Origin: Serratia sp. PL17
Lineage (GTDB): Bacteria > Pseudomonadota > Gammaproteobacteria > Enterobacterales > Enterobacteriaceae
Assembly: GCF_017832355.1 (NCBI RefSeq)
Contig: NZ_JAFIBY010000003.1
Coordinates: 186,001 to 250,000, forward strand
Reading direction: 5' to 3'
DNA: 64,000 nt
Part shown: piece after piece, positions 53,102 through 62,689 of the stretch
Layout of the letters: the number at the start of each line of letters is the position of its first letter
How positions within the stretch are numbered: position 1 is the stretch's first letter
Notes under the pieces: model-generated
Seen by the model: only the letters and a program-made list of their open reading frames with translations
The model's database searches: none
What the model was told of the DNA's origin: nothing
Made by a program: the position numbers and the translations under genes

Positions 53102-54409
53102 ATGACAACTAATCCACAGCCACTCGATGCCATTGAGTTCGCCTCGCGCGATGAGATTGAAGCGTTGCAATTGGAACGTCTGAAATGGACGCTTCACCAC
53201 GCTTACAACAATGTGCCGATGTATAAACGCAAGTTCGATCAGGCGGGTGTCCACCCCGACGATCTCAAACAGCTGAGCGACCTGACCCGCTTCCCCTACA
53301 CCACCAAGCAAGACCTGCGTGACAACTATCCCTTCGACACCTTCGCCGTGCCGATGGAGCAAGTGGTCCGTATTCATGCCTCGTCAGGGACCACGGGGCG
53401 GCCAACCGTCGTCGGCTACACCCAGCGGGACATCGATAATTGGGCGGATATTGTTGCGCGCAGCCTACGAGCCGCCGGTGCCACCGCCAAAGACAAGGTG
53501 CATGTGGCCTACGGCTATGGGTTGTTTACCGGCGGACTGGGGGCGCATTACGGTGCGGAGCGGCTTGGGGCAACGGTGATCCCGATGTCCGGTGGGCAAA
53601 CGGAACGACAGGCCCAGTTAATCCTGGATTTCAAACCCGACGTGATCATGGTGACGCCTTCCTACTGTTTGACATTGATCGACGAGCTGGAGCGCAAAAT
53701 GGGTGGCGACGCTCGCGGCTGTTCACTGCGTCTTGGGGTCTTCGGTGCCGAACCCTGGACCGAAGCGCTGCGGCACGAGATCGAAAGCCGCATGGGCATC
53801 AAGGCACTGGATATTTATGGTTTGTCCGAAGTGATGGGCCCTGGGGTCGCCATGGAGTGCGCAGAAAGCGGCGGTGGCCCAACGATCTGGGAAGACCACT
53901 TCCTGCCGGAGATCATCTGCCCGGAGACCGGCATCGCCCTGCCAGACGGACAGCACGGTGAACTGGTGTTCACCACCCTGACCAAAGAGGCGCTGCCGGT
54001 GATTCGCTATCGCACCCGCGATCTCACCCGCCTGCTGCCGGGCGACGCACGCCAAATGCGCCGAATGGGGAAAATTACCGGTCGCTCCGACGACATGCTG
54101 ATCATCCGCGGCGTCAATGTCTTCCCGTCGCAGGTTGAAGAACAAATTATGCAGTTCGAACAGCTGTCACCGCATTATCAACTGCAAGTCAGCCGCAGCG
54201 GGCACCTGGATACGCTGGCGGTGCGCGTTGAATTGAAAGAAGCGGCGCTCAGCCTCAGCCACCAGCAACGCTGTGAGATCTGTCACCAGTTACGCCACCA
54301 TATCAAGTCGATTATCGGCGTCAGCACCGACGTCAGCATCGCCAACTGTGGCGACATTCCGCGTTCGGAAGGCAAGGCCCAGCGCGTGATTGACTTAAGA
54401 CCGCGCTGA
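53102..54409 (+). CDS. paaK: PaaK: phenylacetate-CoA ligase
   Basis: A 435-residue adenylate-forming ligase. SSGTTGRPTVVGYT is the P-loop (about residues 94-107), DIYGLSEVMGPG the A5 motif and YRTRDLTRLLP the A7 motif. Activates phenylacetate to phenylacetyl-CoA, the inducer that releases PaaX. Last gene of the catabolic run. Confidence 0.96.
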   Translation: MTTNPQPLDAIEFASRDEIEALQLERLKWTLHHAYNNVPMYKRKFDQAGVHPDDLKQLSDLTRFPYTTKQDLRDNYPFDTFAVPMEQVVRIHASSGTTGRPTVVGYTQRDIDNWADIVARSLRAAGATAKDKVHVAYGYGLFTGGLGAHYGAERLGATVIPMSGGQTERQAQLILDFKPDVIMVTPSYCLTLIDELERKMGGDARGCSLRLGVFGAEPWTEALRHEIESRMGIKALDIYGLSEVMGPGVAMECAESGGGPTIWEDHFLPEIICPETGIALPDGQHGELVFTTLTKEALPVIRYRTRDLTRLLPGDARQMRRMGKITGRSDDMLIIRGVNVFPSQVEEQIMQFEQLSPHYQLQVSRSGHLDTLAVRVELKEAALSLSHQQRCEICHQLRHHIKSIIGVSTDVSIANCGDIPRSEGKAQRVIDLRPR

Positions 54410-54416
54410 TTCAACG

Positions 54417-54434
54417 GGCGTCACGGATGACGCC
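54417..54434 (+). terminator. Weak hairpin after paaK
   Basis: GGCGTCA-CGGA-TGACGCC, seven perfect pairs, followed by TTAAT only; possibly a transcript end before paaX or an RNA-stabilising stem. Confidence 0.5.
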
Positions 54435-54487
54435 TTAATGAATTGTGGTAATGTTATGCTTCATCGACGGCTAACCCATGGAAAAAT

Positions 54488-55426
54488 ATGGAACATAAAC
54501 TGGATGAGTTTATCCGCCATGCCATAGACGCTCAGCCGATCAGCGGCACCTCACTGATTATCTCCTTATACGGCGATGCGCTCAGCCATCGCGGTGGCGA
54601 GGTGTGGCTCGGTAGCCTGAGCGCGTTGCTGGAAGCGTTGGGCTTCGGCGATCGCTTTGTGCGCACTTCGGTATTTCGCCTGCAAAAAGAGGGCTGGCTG
54701 GACGTCGAAAAAATCGGCCGCCGCAGCTTTTATCGGGTGACTGAACAGGGCATGCGCCAATTCCGCCACGCCGAGTCGAAAATCTATCTCAGCGAACCAC
54801 CCGCCTGGGATGGCAAATGGGATTTGCTGTTGCTGGAAGGGGCAGAAAAGAACGATCGCGCACGGCTAAAAAAAGAGCTGGGCTGGTTGGGGTTCGGTCA
54901 AATAGCCAATAACCTGATGGCCGCCCCGACGCACGTGCAAACCGACGTGACGGCGCTGCTCGGCGAACTTAACGCCAGCGAACAGGTGATCTATTTCCGT
55001 GCAGACTATCCCTATAATCGCTCAGAACAAACCTTGCAACAGATCGTGGCGAGCTGCTGGGCGCTGGCGGATGTTGCTGCCGATTATCACGAATTTATCG
55101 TTTCTTTCCGCCCGCTTATGGCGCTGCTGCGCGAAACCGATGACGTGCTGCTGACACCCCAGCGCTGTTTCCAGATTAAGCTATTATTGATCCACTTCTT
55201 CCGGCGCGTGGTGCTAAAAGATCCTTTACTGCCGGATGCCTTGCTGCCCACGCAGTGGGAGGGGCAAATCGCCCGTAATCTGTGCATCAATATTTATCAA
55301 CGCGTGGATCGTGCCGCTACCGAGTATGTCAGCACGCTGGCAGAAACCACTATCGGTGCCCTGCCCGCCCCGGCAGCAGGCTATTACCGACGCTTTGGCG
55401 GCCTGCCACGAGATCCTTCACTATAG
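54488..55426 (+). CDS. paaX: PaaX: phenylacetyl-CoA-responsive repressor
   Basis: A 312-residue protein with the GntR-like N-terminal winged helix (SGTSLIISLYGDALSHRGGEVWLGSL, FVRTSVFRLQKEGWL) and the PaaX C-terminal domain. Represses the paa promoters until phenylacetyl-CoA binds. E. coli PaaX is 316 residues. Confidence 0.95.
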   Translation: MEHKLDEFIRHAIDAQPISGTSLIISLYGDALSHRGGEVWLGSLSALLEALGFGDRFVRTSVFRLQKEGWLDVEKIGRRSFYRVTEQGMRQFRHAESKIYLSEPPAWDGKWDLLLLEGAEKNDRARLKKELGWLGFGQIANNLMAAPTHVQTDVTALLGELNASEQVIYFRADYPYNRSEQTLQQIVASCWALADVAADYHEFIVSFRPLMALLRETDDVLLTPQRCFQIKLLLIHFFRRVVLKDPLLPDALLPTQWEGQIARNLCINIYQRVDRAATEYVSTLAETTIGALPAPAAGYYRRFGGLPRDPSL

Positions 55427-55438
55427 GGAGCATTAGCT

Positions 55439-56035
55439 ATGCCCGTGTATCAGATTGACGGCCTAACCCCAGTCGTAGACCCCAGCAGCTATGTACACCC
55501 GACGGCGGTGTTGATTGGCGATGTGATCGTCGGCAAACACGTTTATATCGGCCCAAACGCCAGCCTGCGCGGTGACTTTGGCCGATTGGTTATCTGCGAC
55601 GGTGCCAATATTCAAGACAACTGCGTCATGCACGGTTTCCCGCAGCAAGACACCGTTGTGGAGCAAGATGGTCATATTGGCCATGGCGCGATCCTGCACG
55701 GCTGCCGCATCCGGCGCAACGCCATGGTCGGCATGAACGCCGTGATCATGGACGGCGCAGAGATCGGTGAGAATACCATCGTGGGGGCGATGGCATTCGT
55801 CAAGGCGGCCGCAGTGATCGACGCCAATAAATTGCTGGTCGGCAGCCCGGCGCGAGTCTTGCGCGATTTAACCGAACAGGAGCTGGCGTGGAAAGTGGCT
55901 GGCACACGCGAATACCACGATCTGGTATCGCGCTGTAAGTCTTCACTGCATGAGGTCGCGCCGCTAACCGCCATTGAACCTGACCGACAGCGCCTGTGCT
56001 TTGGCGACCACCTGATTCCGAAAAGTCAGCTTTAA
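55439..56035 (+). CDS. paaY: PaaY: hexapeptide-repeat thioesterase
   Basis: A 198-residue left-handed beta-helix protein of the gamma-carbonic-anhydrase type ([23 protein letters not shown], with metal-binding His in HGFPQ and GHGAILHGC). PaaY hydrolyses CoA esters that accumulate in the pathway and aids its regulation. Coupled to paaX by a 12-base gap. Confidence 0.93.
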   Translation: MPVYQIDGLTPVVDPSSYVHPTAVLIGDVIVGKHVYIGPNASLRGDFGRLVICDGANIQDNCVMHGFPQQDTVVEQDGHIGHGAILHGCRIRRNAMVGMNAVIMDGAEIGENTIVGAMAFVKAAAVIDANKLLVGSPARVLRDLTEQELAWKVAGTREYHDLVSRCKSSLHEVAPLTAIEPDRQRLCFGDHLIPKSQL

Positions 56036-56116
56036 TTGCTGCCCCAACAGGCTATTGAGGGACAAAGTGGTTTAAAGTAATGCTCTTACTTACCCCATTT
56101 ACCTGGACCGGAATAG

Positions 56117-57601
56117 ATGCCCAGAACGGCCAAAACGGTTGACGTTCCTGCGATCGGCGAGCTTGACCGCCACGCAGGGCAACTCAGCCTGCAGCTTGCC
56201 CGAGCGTTACGGGCTGCCATCAATAAGGGCGAACTGAAAGCGGGCGATCTGTTGCCCTCCACCCGCGTGCTGGCAAGCGCATTGCAGCTTGCCAGAGGCA
56301 CCGTACTGGCGGCCTTCGAACAACTGACCGCAGAGGGCTTCCTGGAGGCGCAACCCGGTTCGGGTACCCGCGTAGCCCTGTCACTCACACGCCAGCCCCC
56401 TGTTCCCGCTCCGCATCCCGAAGCCTGCGACATGCCGCTTTCCAGTCAGGCACAGGCGCTGGCAAGCTTTGCAGCCCAGTTGCGGCCGCTGCCGCCAGTG
56501 CCCTTCACCGTGTCCGTACCGATCAACGATACCGCGCCCGACGATGTCTGGCGCCGGCTCGGTAACCGAATTCGCGCACGGGGACCCGGTGCCCCCGCCG
56601 GTTATGGTGAACCGCTCGGCGCATTGGCATTGCGCAAGGCCGTCTGTGAATACGTCCGTAAATCCCGCTCGGTGCTCTGTACACCCGAACAGGTCATTAT
56701 CACCGCCGGTACTCAACAGGGTCTCTATCTCGCCACGCAAATTTTGCTGGATGCCGGTGACACGGCCTGGGTGGAAAACCCCGCCTATCACGGTATTACT
56801 GCCATCTTTAACAGCGTATTCAGGGATCGAATCATGGCCAGGGTCCCGGTAGATGAGGAAGGCATAGACATCGCGGCGGGTAAAAAGATCGCGCCACGGG
56901 CCAGAGCCGCCTTTGTCACCCCCTCTCATCAATACCCGTTATGCATGCCGATGAGTATGACCCGCCGACTCGAGCTGTTGGCATGGGCCAAGGAAAGCCG
57001 CGCCTGGATTGTTGAAGATGACTACGACAGCGAAATGCGCTATTCCGGTCATCCTTTCCCTTCATTACAGGGGGTGGATCCATCCAGAGTGATCTACCTG
57101 GGGACCTTCAGCAAGATCCTGTTTCCGTCGTTGCGGCTGGGTTATGCCATCGTGCCCACACCGTTAGTCGATGCCTTCTGTGGTGCCCGCGTGTTGATGG
57201 ATCGCCACCCGCCCAGCGCCGACCAACACGTACTGGCCAGTTTTATGGCACAAGGGCATCTGGATCGCCATATACGCAGGATGCGTGGCGTGTATGCGGA
57301 AAAACGGCGTGTGCTCACCGGCGCCATTAACGCCCATATTTCTCCCGAACTGGCGGCCTTGCACCCCAGCGATCAAGGCATGCATATGCTGCTATGGTTA
57401 AAGGCCGGGTTGGACGATCTGCAGGTTGTGCGCCAGGCAGCCGAAGCAGGTGTGGCGGTAAGCGCACTCTCACCCATGTATGCCAGCGGCAGCGGGAAAA
57501 GCGGGTTAATACTCGGGTTGGGCGGCTACGATGAAGCACAGATCCACCGTGCCGCCCAAACGCTCAATCAGGTACTGGTGTCGTTAGCCCACCCAGGGTA
57601 A
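56117..57601 (+). CDS. MocR-type regulator (GntR helix-turn-helix fused to aminotransferase domain)
   Basis: A 494-residue protein. N-terminal GntR winged helix (INKGELKAGDLLPSTRVLASALQLARGTVLAAFEQLTAEG, about residues 34-73) and a C-terminal fold type I PLP domain (EDDYDSEMRYSG; PLP lysine in GTFSKILFPSLRLG). The PdxR/GabR group; effector is PLP or an amino acid. It probably controls the convergent EamA transporter or the aminotransferase operon (inference). Confidence 0.9.
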   Translation: MPRTAKTVDVPAIGELDRHAGQLSLQLARALRAAINKGELKAGDLLPSTRVLASALQLARGTVLAAFEQLTAEGFLEAQPGSGTRVALSLTRQPPVPAPHPEACDMPLSSQAQALASFAAQLRPLPPVPFTVSVPINDTAPDDVWRRLGNRIRARGPGAPAGYGEPLGALALRKAVCEYVRKSRSVLCTPEQVIITAGTQQGLYLATQILLDAGDTAWVENPAYHGITAIFNSVFRDRIMARVPVDEEGIDIAAGKKIAPRARAAFVTPSHQYPLCMPMSMTRRLELLAWAKESRAWIVEDDYDSEMRYSGHPFPSLQGVDPSRVIYLGTFSKILFPSLRLGYAIVPTPLVDAFCGARVLMDRHPPSADQHVLASFMAQGHLDRHIRRMRGVYAEKRRVLTGAINAHISPELAALHPSDQGMHMLLWLKAGLDDLQVVRQAAEAGVAVSALSPMYASGSGKSGLILGLGGYDEAQIHRAAQTLNQVLVSLAHPG

Positions 57602-57622
57602 GCCGAAACCTGCCCTCGCAGA

Positions 57623-58540
57623 TTATCGCGAGAAACGCTTCGCGCCGTACACGCAAACCAACACCCCAACCATTACCGCAATCATGGATGGCTGGACAGT
57701 TTCATGCAGTATCAGTCCGGCAAGCGCCAGGCCGAGAAACGGTTGCAGCAGTTGCAGTTGCCCAACGGCGGCGATGCCGCCCAGCGCCAAACCACGATAC
57801 CAAAAAATAAAACCTATCCACATGCTGAACAGCGAAATGTAGCCCAGAGAAAGCCAGGCACCAAGACTGACCTGCGGCCATACCGCAGGGGCAGACCCCA
57901 TGGCAACCGCTGCCGTTAGCGGTAACGCCACCACCAGCGCCCAGGAGATCACCTGCCACCCACCGAGTTTGCGCGTCAGTACCGCGCCTTCTGCATAACC
58001 CAGCCCGCAGAGCAGAACCGCAGCCACCATAAACACATCACCGATCCAGGAACCGCCGCTCCCCTGGCTCAGCGCGAAAGCGGCAACTAGCATGCCGCCC
58101 AACATCGAAAACAGCCAGAACGCGGCCTTCGGTCGTTCCCCACCCCGCAGCACGCCGAAACACGCGGTTGCCAACGGCAGCAGCCCGATGTACACCAAGG
58201 CATGAGCCGACGTGGTGTGCTGTAAAGCTAACGCCGTGAGCAAAGGAAAGCCAATGACCACCCCAACCGCCACCATCACCAGCGGCATGATGTCATGACG
58301 CTGCGGCCGGCGTTGGCGCATAACGCCCAGTGCAGCGATGGCCAGCAAAGCGGCAAGCACCGCCCGCATCGCGGTCAGGAACAGCGGATCAAACTCCAGC
58401 ACCGCCAGTCGCGTCGCGGGCAAAGAACCGCTAAAAATCAACATCCCCAAAAAGCCGCTGGTCCACCCCTGGGCCGAGCGGCGTGCTTCCGCATCGCTAA
58501 CCCGGACGATAACGCTATTTCTTTCTGTTTCACTGCGCAT
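57623..58540 (-). CDS. EamA/DMT family transporter
   Basis: A 305-residue, ten-segment membrane protein with two EamA domains (LIFSGSLPATRLAVLEFDPLFLTAMRAV; GLALGGIAAVGQLQLLQPFLGLALAGLIL). ATG at 58540 follows GGAGTCGTATTGCA; a TTG six codons earlier is less likely. Next to a MocR regulator, a common pairing for amino acid or vitamin exporters. Confidence 0.87.
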   Translation of the reverse strand: MRSETERNSVIVRVSDAEARRSAQGWTSGFLGMLIFSGSLPATRLAVLEFDPLFLTAMRAVLAALLAIAALGVMRQRRPQRHDIMPLVMVAVGVVIGFPLLTALALQHTTSAHALVYIGLLPLATACFGVLRGGERPKAAFWLFSMLGGMLVAAFALSQGSGGSWIGDVFMVAAVLLCGLGYAEGAVLTRKLGGWQVISWALVVALPLTAAVAMGSAPAVWPQVSLGAWLSLGYISLFSMWIGFIFWYRGLALGGIAAVGQLQLLQPFLGLALAGLILHETVQPSMIAVMVGVLVCVYGAKRFSR

Positions 58541-58635
58541 TGCAATACGACTCCACAATCCCGAAAGACCCTTTATTCTCCGGTTAAAGTGGTTTATTTA
58601 CAGAGCCACATAATCACATTTTTTACTGAGCCAGT

Positions 58636-60036
58636 TTATTCCACACTCGGTGTTTCCATCGCAGCGGGCACCGGCTGATGACGACTATAGAAGTAATAGA
58701 CTGCCACCAGCAGCAGGGTAAACGGGATGCCAAACCACAGGGTCATCTTGAAAAACTCGGTGAATGCCGTCGAAATCAACAGCGCGGTCATCAGTCCTGC
58801 CCCGGCCAGCGTGGTGTATGGAAAACCCCACATGCGGAATTTCAGGTGAGTGTGGCGATGCTGACGACGGAAAAACAGGTGGGTGACGAAAATCATCAAC
58901 CAGGTAAAGCAGGCACCGTATACCGAAATGGACATCATGGCGGCGAACGATTTTTGCGGATACACCAGGCTCAGCACGATCGACACCACAATGCCGATAC
59001 AGGACATCGCCAGTGCGCTTACCGGTATACCGCGTTGACTGACTCGCCCGAGCGCGGCCGGTGCTTGCCCGGCGCGTGACAACGAGAACATCATGCGCGT
59101 GGTGATATACAGCTGGCTGTTCATCGCCGAGAGCGCGGCCACCAGCACGATAAAATTGAAGATGCCGGCGGCGGCTGGCAAGTGGATCACGTTCATCGCC
59201 ACCAGAAACGGGCTTTCGCCGGTACCGGATTGCCGCCAGGGAACAATTGCCAGCATCAGCGCAATCGACAGCATATAAAAAATAAACAGCCGCAAAATCG
59301 TGCCTTTGAACGCCGTTTTCACCGCGATCACCGGGTTTTTGGCTTCGCCGGCAGCCACCGCGATCATCTCAATGCTCAGATAGCTGAAAATGGACACGAT
59401 CACCGCAAACCACATTCCCTTGACGCCAAACGGGAAGAAGCCGCCGTTTGCGGTAAAGTTTTGGATGCCAAAAGACGGGTTGCCGGAGAACACCAAAATA
59501 CCGATACCAATAGCGATAAACGCCGCGATAGCGACCACCTTAATGGTCGACAGCGCATACTCGACCTGGCCGAATGACTTGACGCCAATAATGTTAATGA
59601 CGATGACCGCCGCTGAGAACAACAGCACCCAAGGCCAGATTGGCGTGGTCGGGAACCAGAACTGCATATACATGCCAATGGCGGTGACCTCCGTCCCCAC
59701 CGCCAGCACCACGCAGGACCAATAGGAATAACGCACCAGAAAACCAAACAGTGGGCTGATGTAAAACTCGGCGTAGTCACCGAATGAACCCGGTGTCGGG
59801 TGTTCGGAGGTCATTTCCGCCAAACACCCCATCAGCAGCAGCGCAACAACGCCGCCAATAAAATAGCTCAACAATACGCTGGGACCCGCCATCTGGATGG
59901 CATAGGCACTGCCGAGAAACAGCCCGGTACCGATCGCGCCACCTATCGCCAGCATCGACATCTGCCCAGCGGTGAGCTGTTTCTGCAAACCGCCCTGCCG
60001 CCGCGCTATTTCGTCAAAACCTTTCATCTGTTTCAT
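58636..60036 (-). CDS. APC-family amino acid permease (AAT)
   Basis: A 466-residue, twelve-segment transporter. The AAT family signature SMLAIGGAIGTGLFLGSAYAI (about residues 26-46) and ALSAMNSQLYITTRMMFSLSRAGQAP are present. Probably imports an aromatic or other neutral amino acid. It is the last gene of a leftward run with the aminotransferase (18-base gap), RidA and a formamidase-like hydrolase, so its substrate is likely their amino acid. Confidence 0.87.
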   Translation of the reverse strand: MKQMKGFDEIARRQGGLQKQLTAGQMSMLAIGGAIGTGLFLGSAYAIQMAGPSVLLSYFIGGVVALLLMGCLAEMTSEHPTPGSFGDYAEFYISPLFGFLVRYSYWSCVVLAVGTEVTAIGMYMQFWFPTTPIWPWVLLFSAAVIVINIIGVKSFGQVEYALSTIKVVAIAAFIAIGIGILVFSGNPSFGIQNFTANGGFFPFGVKGMWFAVIVSIFSYLSIEMIAVAAGEAKNPVIAVKTAFKGTILRLFIFYMLSIALMLAIVPWRQSGTGESPFLVAMNVIHLPAAAGIFNFIVLVAALSAMNSQLYITTRMMFSLSRAGQAPAALGRVSQRGIPVSALAMSCIGIVVSIVLSLVYPQKSFAAMMSISVYGACFTWLMIFVTHLFFRRQHRHTHLKFRMWGFPYTTLAGAGLMTALLISTAFTEFFKMTLWFGIPFTLLLVAVYYFYSRHQPVPAAMETPSVE

Positions 60037-60054
60037 AGCAGTGTCCTACCTTAT

Positions 60055-61242
60055 TCACGCAGTACGGGTGACATCCAGAATGGCGGCAGTAACGTAGTCG
60101 ACATTATTTTGATTTAAACCAGGCAGGCACATACGACCAGGCGCCACCAGATAAATGGCATAGTGTTGCCGTAACCGCTCAAGTTGCGCTGGGTTCAGGC
60201 CGGTGTAGCTGAACATGCCTTTCTGATCGCGGATACGGCGGTAGTCCAACTGCGAACCGCCCTGTTCCAGCCCCGTAGACAGGATTTGCCGCATCTGTTT
60301 GATACGCTGCCGCATGCCGGCCAGTTCGTCTTCCCACTGTTGCCGCAAGGTTTCGTCCGCCAGCAGCGTTTCCACAATCTGGCTACCGTGAATCGGGGGA
60401 CACGAGTAACTGCGGCGGATCAGCGTTTTCAGCGCGCCTTTAACGTTCGCCGCACTCTCTGGGCTGGCACAACGTACTGAAAGCCCACCCAGTCGCTGGC
60501 CATATAACGCGACATTCTTTGAAAACGAGTTAGCAACCAAGAATGCCAGATCGGTTTTCAGTGCTTCGCGCAAGGCAAAACAGTCTTCTTCCAGGCCGTC
60601 ACCAAAGCCCTGATAGGCAATATCAAAAAACGGCAACAGGCGACGACGCTGTAACACCTCAAGGGTGGCACGCCACTGCGCCTGGCTAAGATCGGTACCG
60701 GTTGGGTTATGACAACACGGGTGTAAAAGCACCACGCTGCCTTCTGGCAGGCTATTGAACGTGTCCAGCATGGCGTCAAAGCGCAGACCGCCGTTCACCT
60801 CATCAAAGTACGGATAGGTATGTACCTTCAGCCCAGCGCCTTCAAAAATAGCCCAATGGTTCGCCCAGGTTGGATCAGACACCCAAATATCGTGGCGGGA
60901 CAGGTAGTGATGAATAAAATCCGCCGCCAGCTTCAGAGCGCCAGAACCGCCAACGCTCTGCACCGTGGTGATTGACGATGATGCCTGCTCACCAAATAAC
61001 AATGCCTGAACCTGCTGGGCAAACAGCGCCGAGCCTTCGATCGGCGGATAACCGTGTGGGCGGCGCTGGTCGAGTAAGCGCCGTTCGGCCGCCTCAACCG
61101 CCTGCATCAGCGGGATTTTGCCCTGCCGATCGTAATAAAGGCCAATACCCAAATTCACTTTCTGTGTATTTTCGTCCTGCAAATAAGCTTCCATCAACGA
61201 CATAATAGGATCGGGCGCAGAGCGGCCAATGTGATTAAACAT
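60055..61242 (-). CDS. Class I aspartate/aromatic aminotransferase (AspC/TyrB group)
   Basis: A 395-residue enzyme starting MFNHIGRSAPDPIMSLMEAY. PLP lysine in ANSFSKNVALYGQRLGGLS (about residue 245), substrate-carboxylate arginine in the C-terminal FSYTGLNPAQLERLR region. By its operon with a formamidase-like hydrolase it may act on kynurenine or an aromatic amino acid (inference). Confidence 0.88.
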   Translation of the reverse strand: MFNHIGRSAPDPIMSLMEAYLQDENTQKVNLGIGLYYDRQGKIPLMQAVEAAERRLLDQRRPHGYPPIEGSALFAQQVQALLFGEQASSSITTVQSVGGSGALKLAADFIHHYLSRHDIWVSDPTWANHWAIFEGAGLKVHTYPYFDEVNGGLRFDAMLDTFNSLPEGSVVLLHPCCHNPTGTDLSQAQWRATLEVLQRRRLLPFFDIAYQGFGDGLEEDCFALREALKTDLAFLVANSFSKNVALYGQRLGGLSVRCASPESAANVKGALKTLIRRSYSCPPIHGSQIVETLLADETLRQQWEDELAGMRQRIKQMRQILSTGLEQGGSQLDYRRIRDQKGMFSYTGLNPAQLERLRQHYAIYLVAPGRMCLPGLNQNNVDYVTAAILDVTRTA

Positions 61243-61358
61243 AGCGATTCCTTAACTCATTATTTAATGAATTCTCAGGTGAACTTACTCAAGAATATAT
61301 CTCATGCATTTAACGGTGCGACTCACTGAACAGCACCGTCAAATGTTATTGCGATAGG

Positions 61359-61733
61359 TTATTCGTCGACGGCACTCACCGTTATTTCTATTTTCATTCC
61401 TGGTACCACCAATTTATCTACAATCACCGTTGAGCGATTGGGATAAGGGTAATTAAAATAGTTCTTATAGATTTCATCGAGTAATTTAACGTCATTCACA
61501 TCGGTGAGATAAACAATAACCTGCAAGACATTGTCGCTGTGGCTATTTGCCGCCTTCAGCGTCTGTGCAAGATTATCGAATGTCAGGGTAATCTGTTTTT
61601 CCGGCGCGCCTGTTTCTATCGTGCCGTCGGACCTCACCGGGCCATGGGCGGTGAACAACATGCCGCCACCTTTGGTCGCCCAGGAAAAAGGTTGGCCAAT
61701 CTCCGGCAGGCCCGTGTCGATGATAGTGCGCAT
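61359..61733 (-). CDS. RidA family enamine/imine deaminase
   Basis: A 124-residue YjgF/RidA trimeric protein: GQPFSWATKGGGMLFTAHGPV, LQVIVYLTDVNDV and PNRSTVIVDKLVVPGMKIEITVSAVDE with the substrate arginine. RidA proteins clear reactive imines released by PLP enzymes, fitting its place between a hydrolase and an aminotransferase. Three-base gap from the hydrolase gene. Confidence 0.9.
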   Translation of the reverse strand: MRTIIDTGLPEIGQPFSWATKGGGMLFTAHGPVRSDGTIETGAPEKQITLTFDNLAQTLKAANSHSDNVLQVIVYLTDVNDVKLLDEIYKNYFNYPYPNRSTVIVDKLVVPGMKIEITVSAVDE

Positions 61734-61736
61734 GGT

Positions 61737-62531
61737 TTATTTCCCCGTGGTGATTAACTGGCGGATCAGTGCCCCATCCCTGGCGAACAACGAATCCAGC
61801 ACGTTGTAATGGTTCGCACCGGCAACCGGAACCAGGCTGACGGGCAGGTGTTTTTCATGCAGTGCCGTGTAATAGTGCTGCGACTGGCCAATCAGTTCCG
61901 GCAACTCTGCGTCGCCATAAAATAACGTCATGGGCTTTATACATTCAGGAATATGACGCGCCGGGCTCAGCCGGGCAATTTGCTGTGGGGTCAGCTGTAA
62001 TTGCCGGTTAACATAAGTGTTTAACAAAGGCGCCAGTTCGAAAATACCGCTGATGGGCAACACCACATCGACGACCTCATGATGCTGCCAAAAGCTTGCC
62101 AGATGCCCGCCCGCAGAATGCCCACACAGATAAACCGGCGCTGAATTATCCTGCCCCAGCCGTTGTTGAACGGCACTCAGTGCGGCCCCCGTTTGCCGGC
62201 AAATATCGTCTAACGTGGCGTAAGGTGCCAGTGTATATTCCAGCAGCACAACATCAAAACCCAACGACAGGGGCACGTCGGCAATAAAGGCAAAATCATC
62301 TTTATTACAAAATTGCCAATAGCCGCCATGAATAAATATTAATGTGCCTTTATGCGCCTTGTCGGAATATAACCAATCGAAAACGTCCCGTGGAGAATTG
62401 CCGTAGGCAATATTACGCTCACTACGTACTTGGCGATAAACGTCCTGACTTCGTGTTTGAAACGACGTCAGGATCTCATCTTCATTGTCCACCGAAGCGC
62501 CGTTATCGTAATCCCCTGGAACAAGTTTCAT
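61737..62531 (-). CDS. Alpha/beta hydrolase, kynurenine-formamidase-like
   Basis: A 264-residue hydrolase with the oxyanion motif HGGYWQF (about residues 73-79), the nucleophile elbow GHSAGGHLA (about residues 136-144), and a late ANHYNVLDSL histidine. The HGGYWQ and GHSAGGHL pattern is that of the arylformamidase (AFMID) type kynurenine formamidases. No tryptophan 2,3-dioxygenase gene is near, so the substrate may be another formamide or ester. First gene of the hydrolase-RidA-aminotransferase-permease operon. Confidence 0.78.
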   Translation of the reverse strand: MKLVPGDYDNGASVDNEDEILTSFQTRSQDVYRQVRSERNIAYGNSPRDVFDWLYSDKAHKGTLIFIHGGYWQFCNKDDFAFIADVPLSLGFDVVLLEYTLAPYATLDDICRQTGAALSAVQQRLGQDNSAPVYLCGHSAGGHLASFWQHHEVVDVVLPISGIFELAPLLNTYVNRQLQLTPQQIARLSPARHIPECIKPMTLFYGDAELPELIGQSQHYYTALHEKHLPVSLVPVAGANHYNVLDSLFARDGALIRQLITTGK

Positions 62532-62689
62532 ATATTAAACTTCGTTTATTATTTAAGATATGCGTTAACTATTAGCACCGGGAATAATATTGTCAAGAAG
62601 GGAACAACAGCAATGCGGGTCGGGTAATATAAATCTTTTTGGCCGCCCAATAAGTTTAACCAGTGAAACTTATTGGGTCGTGGCCTTTA

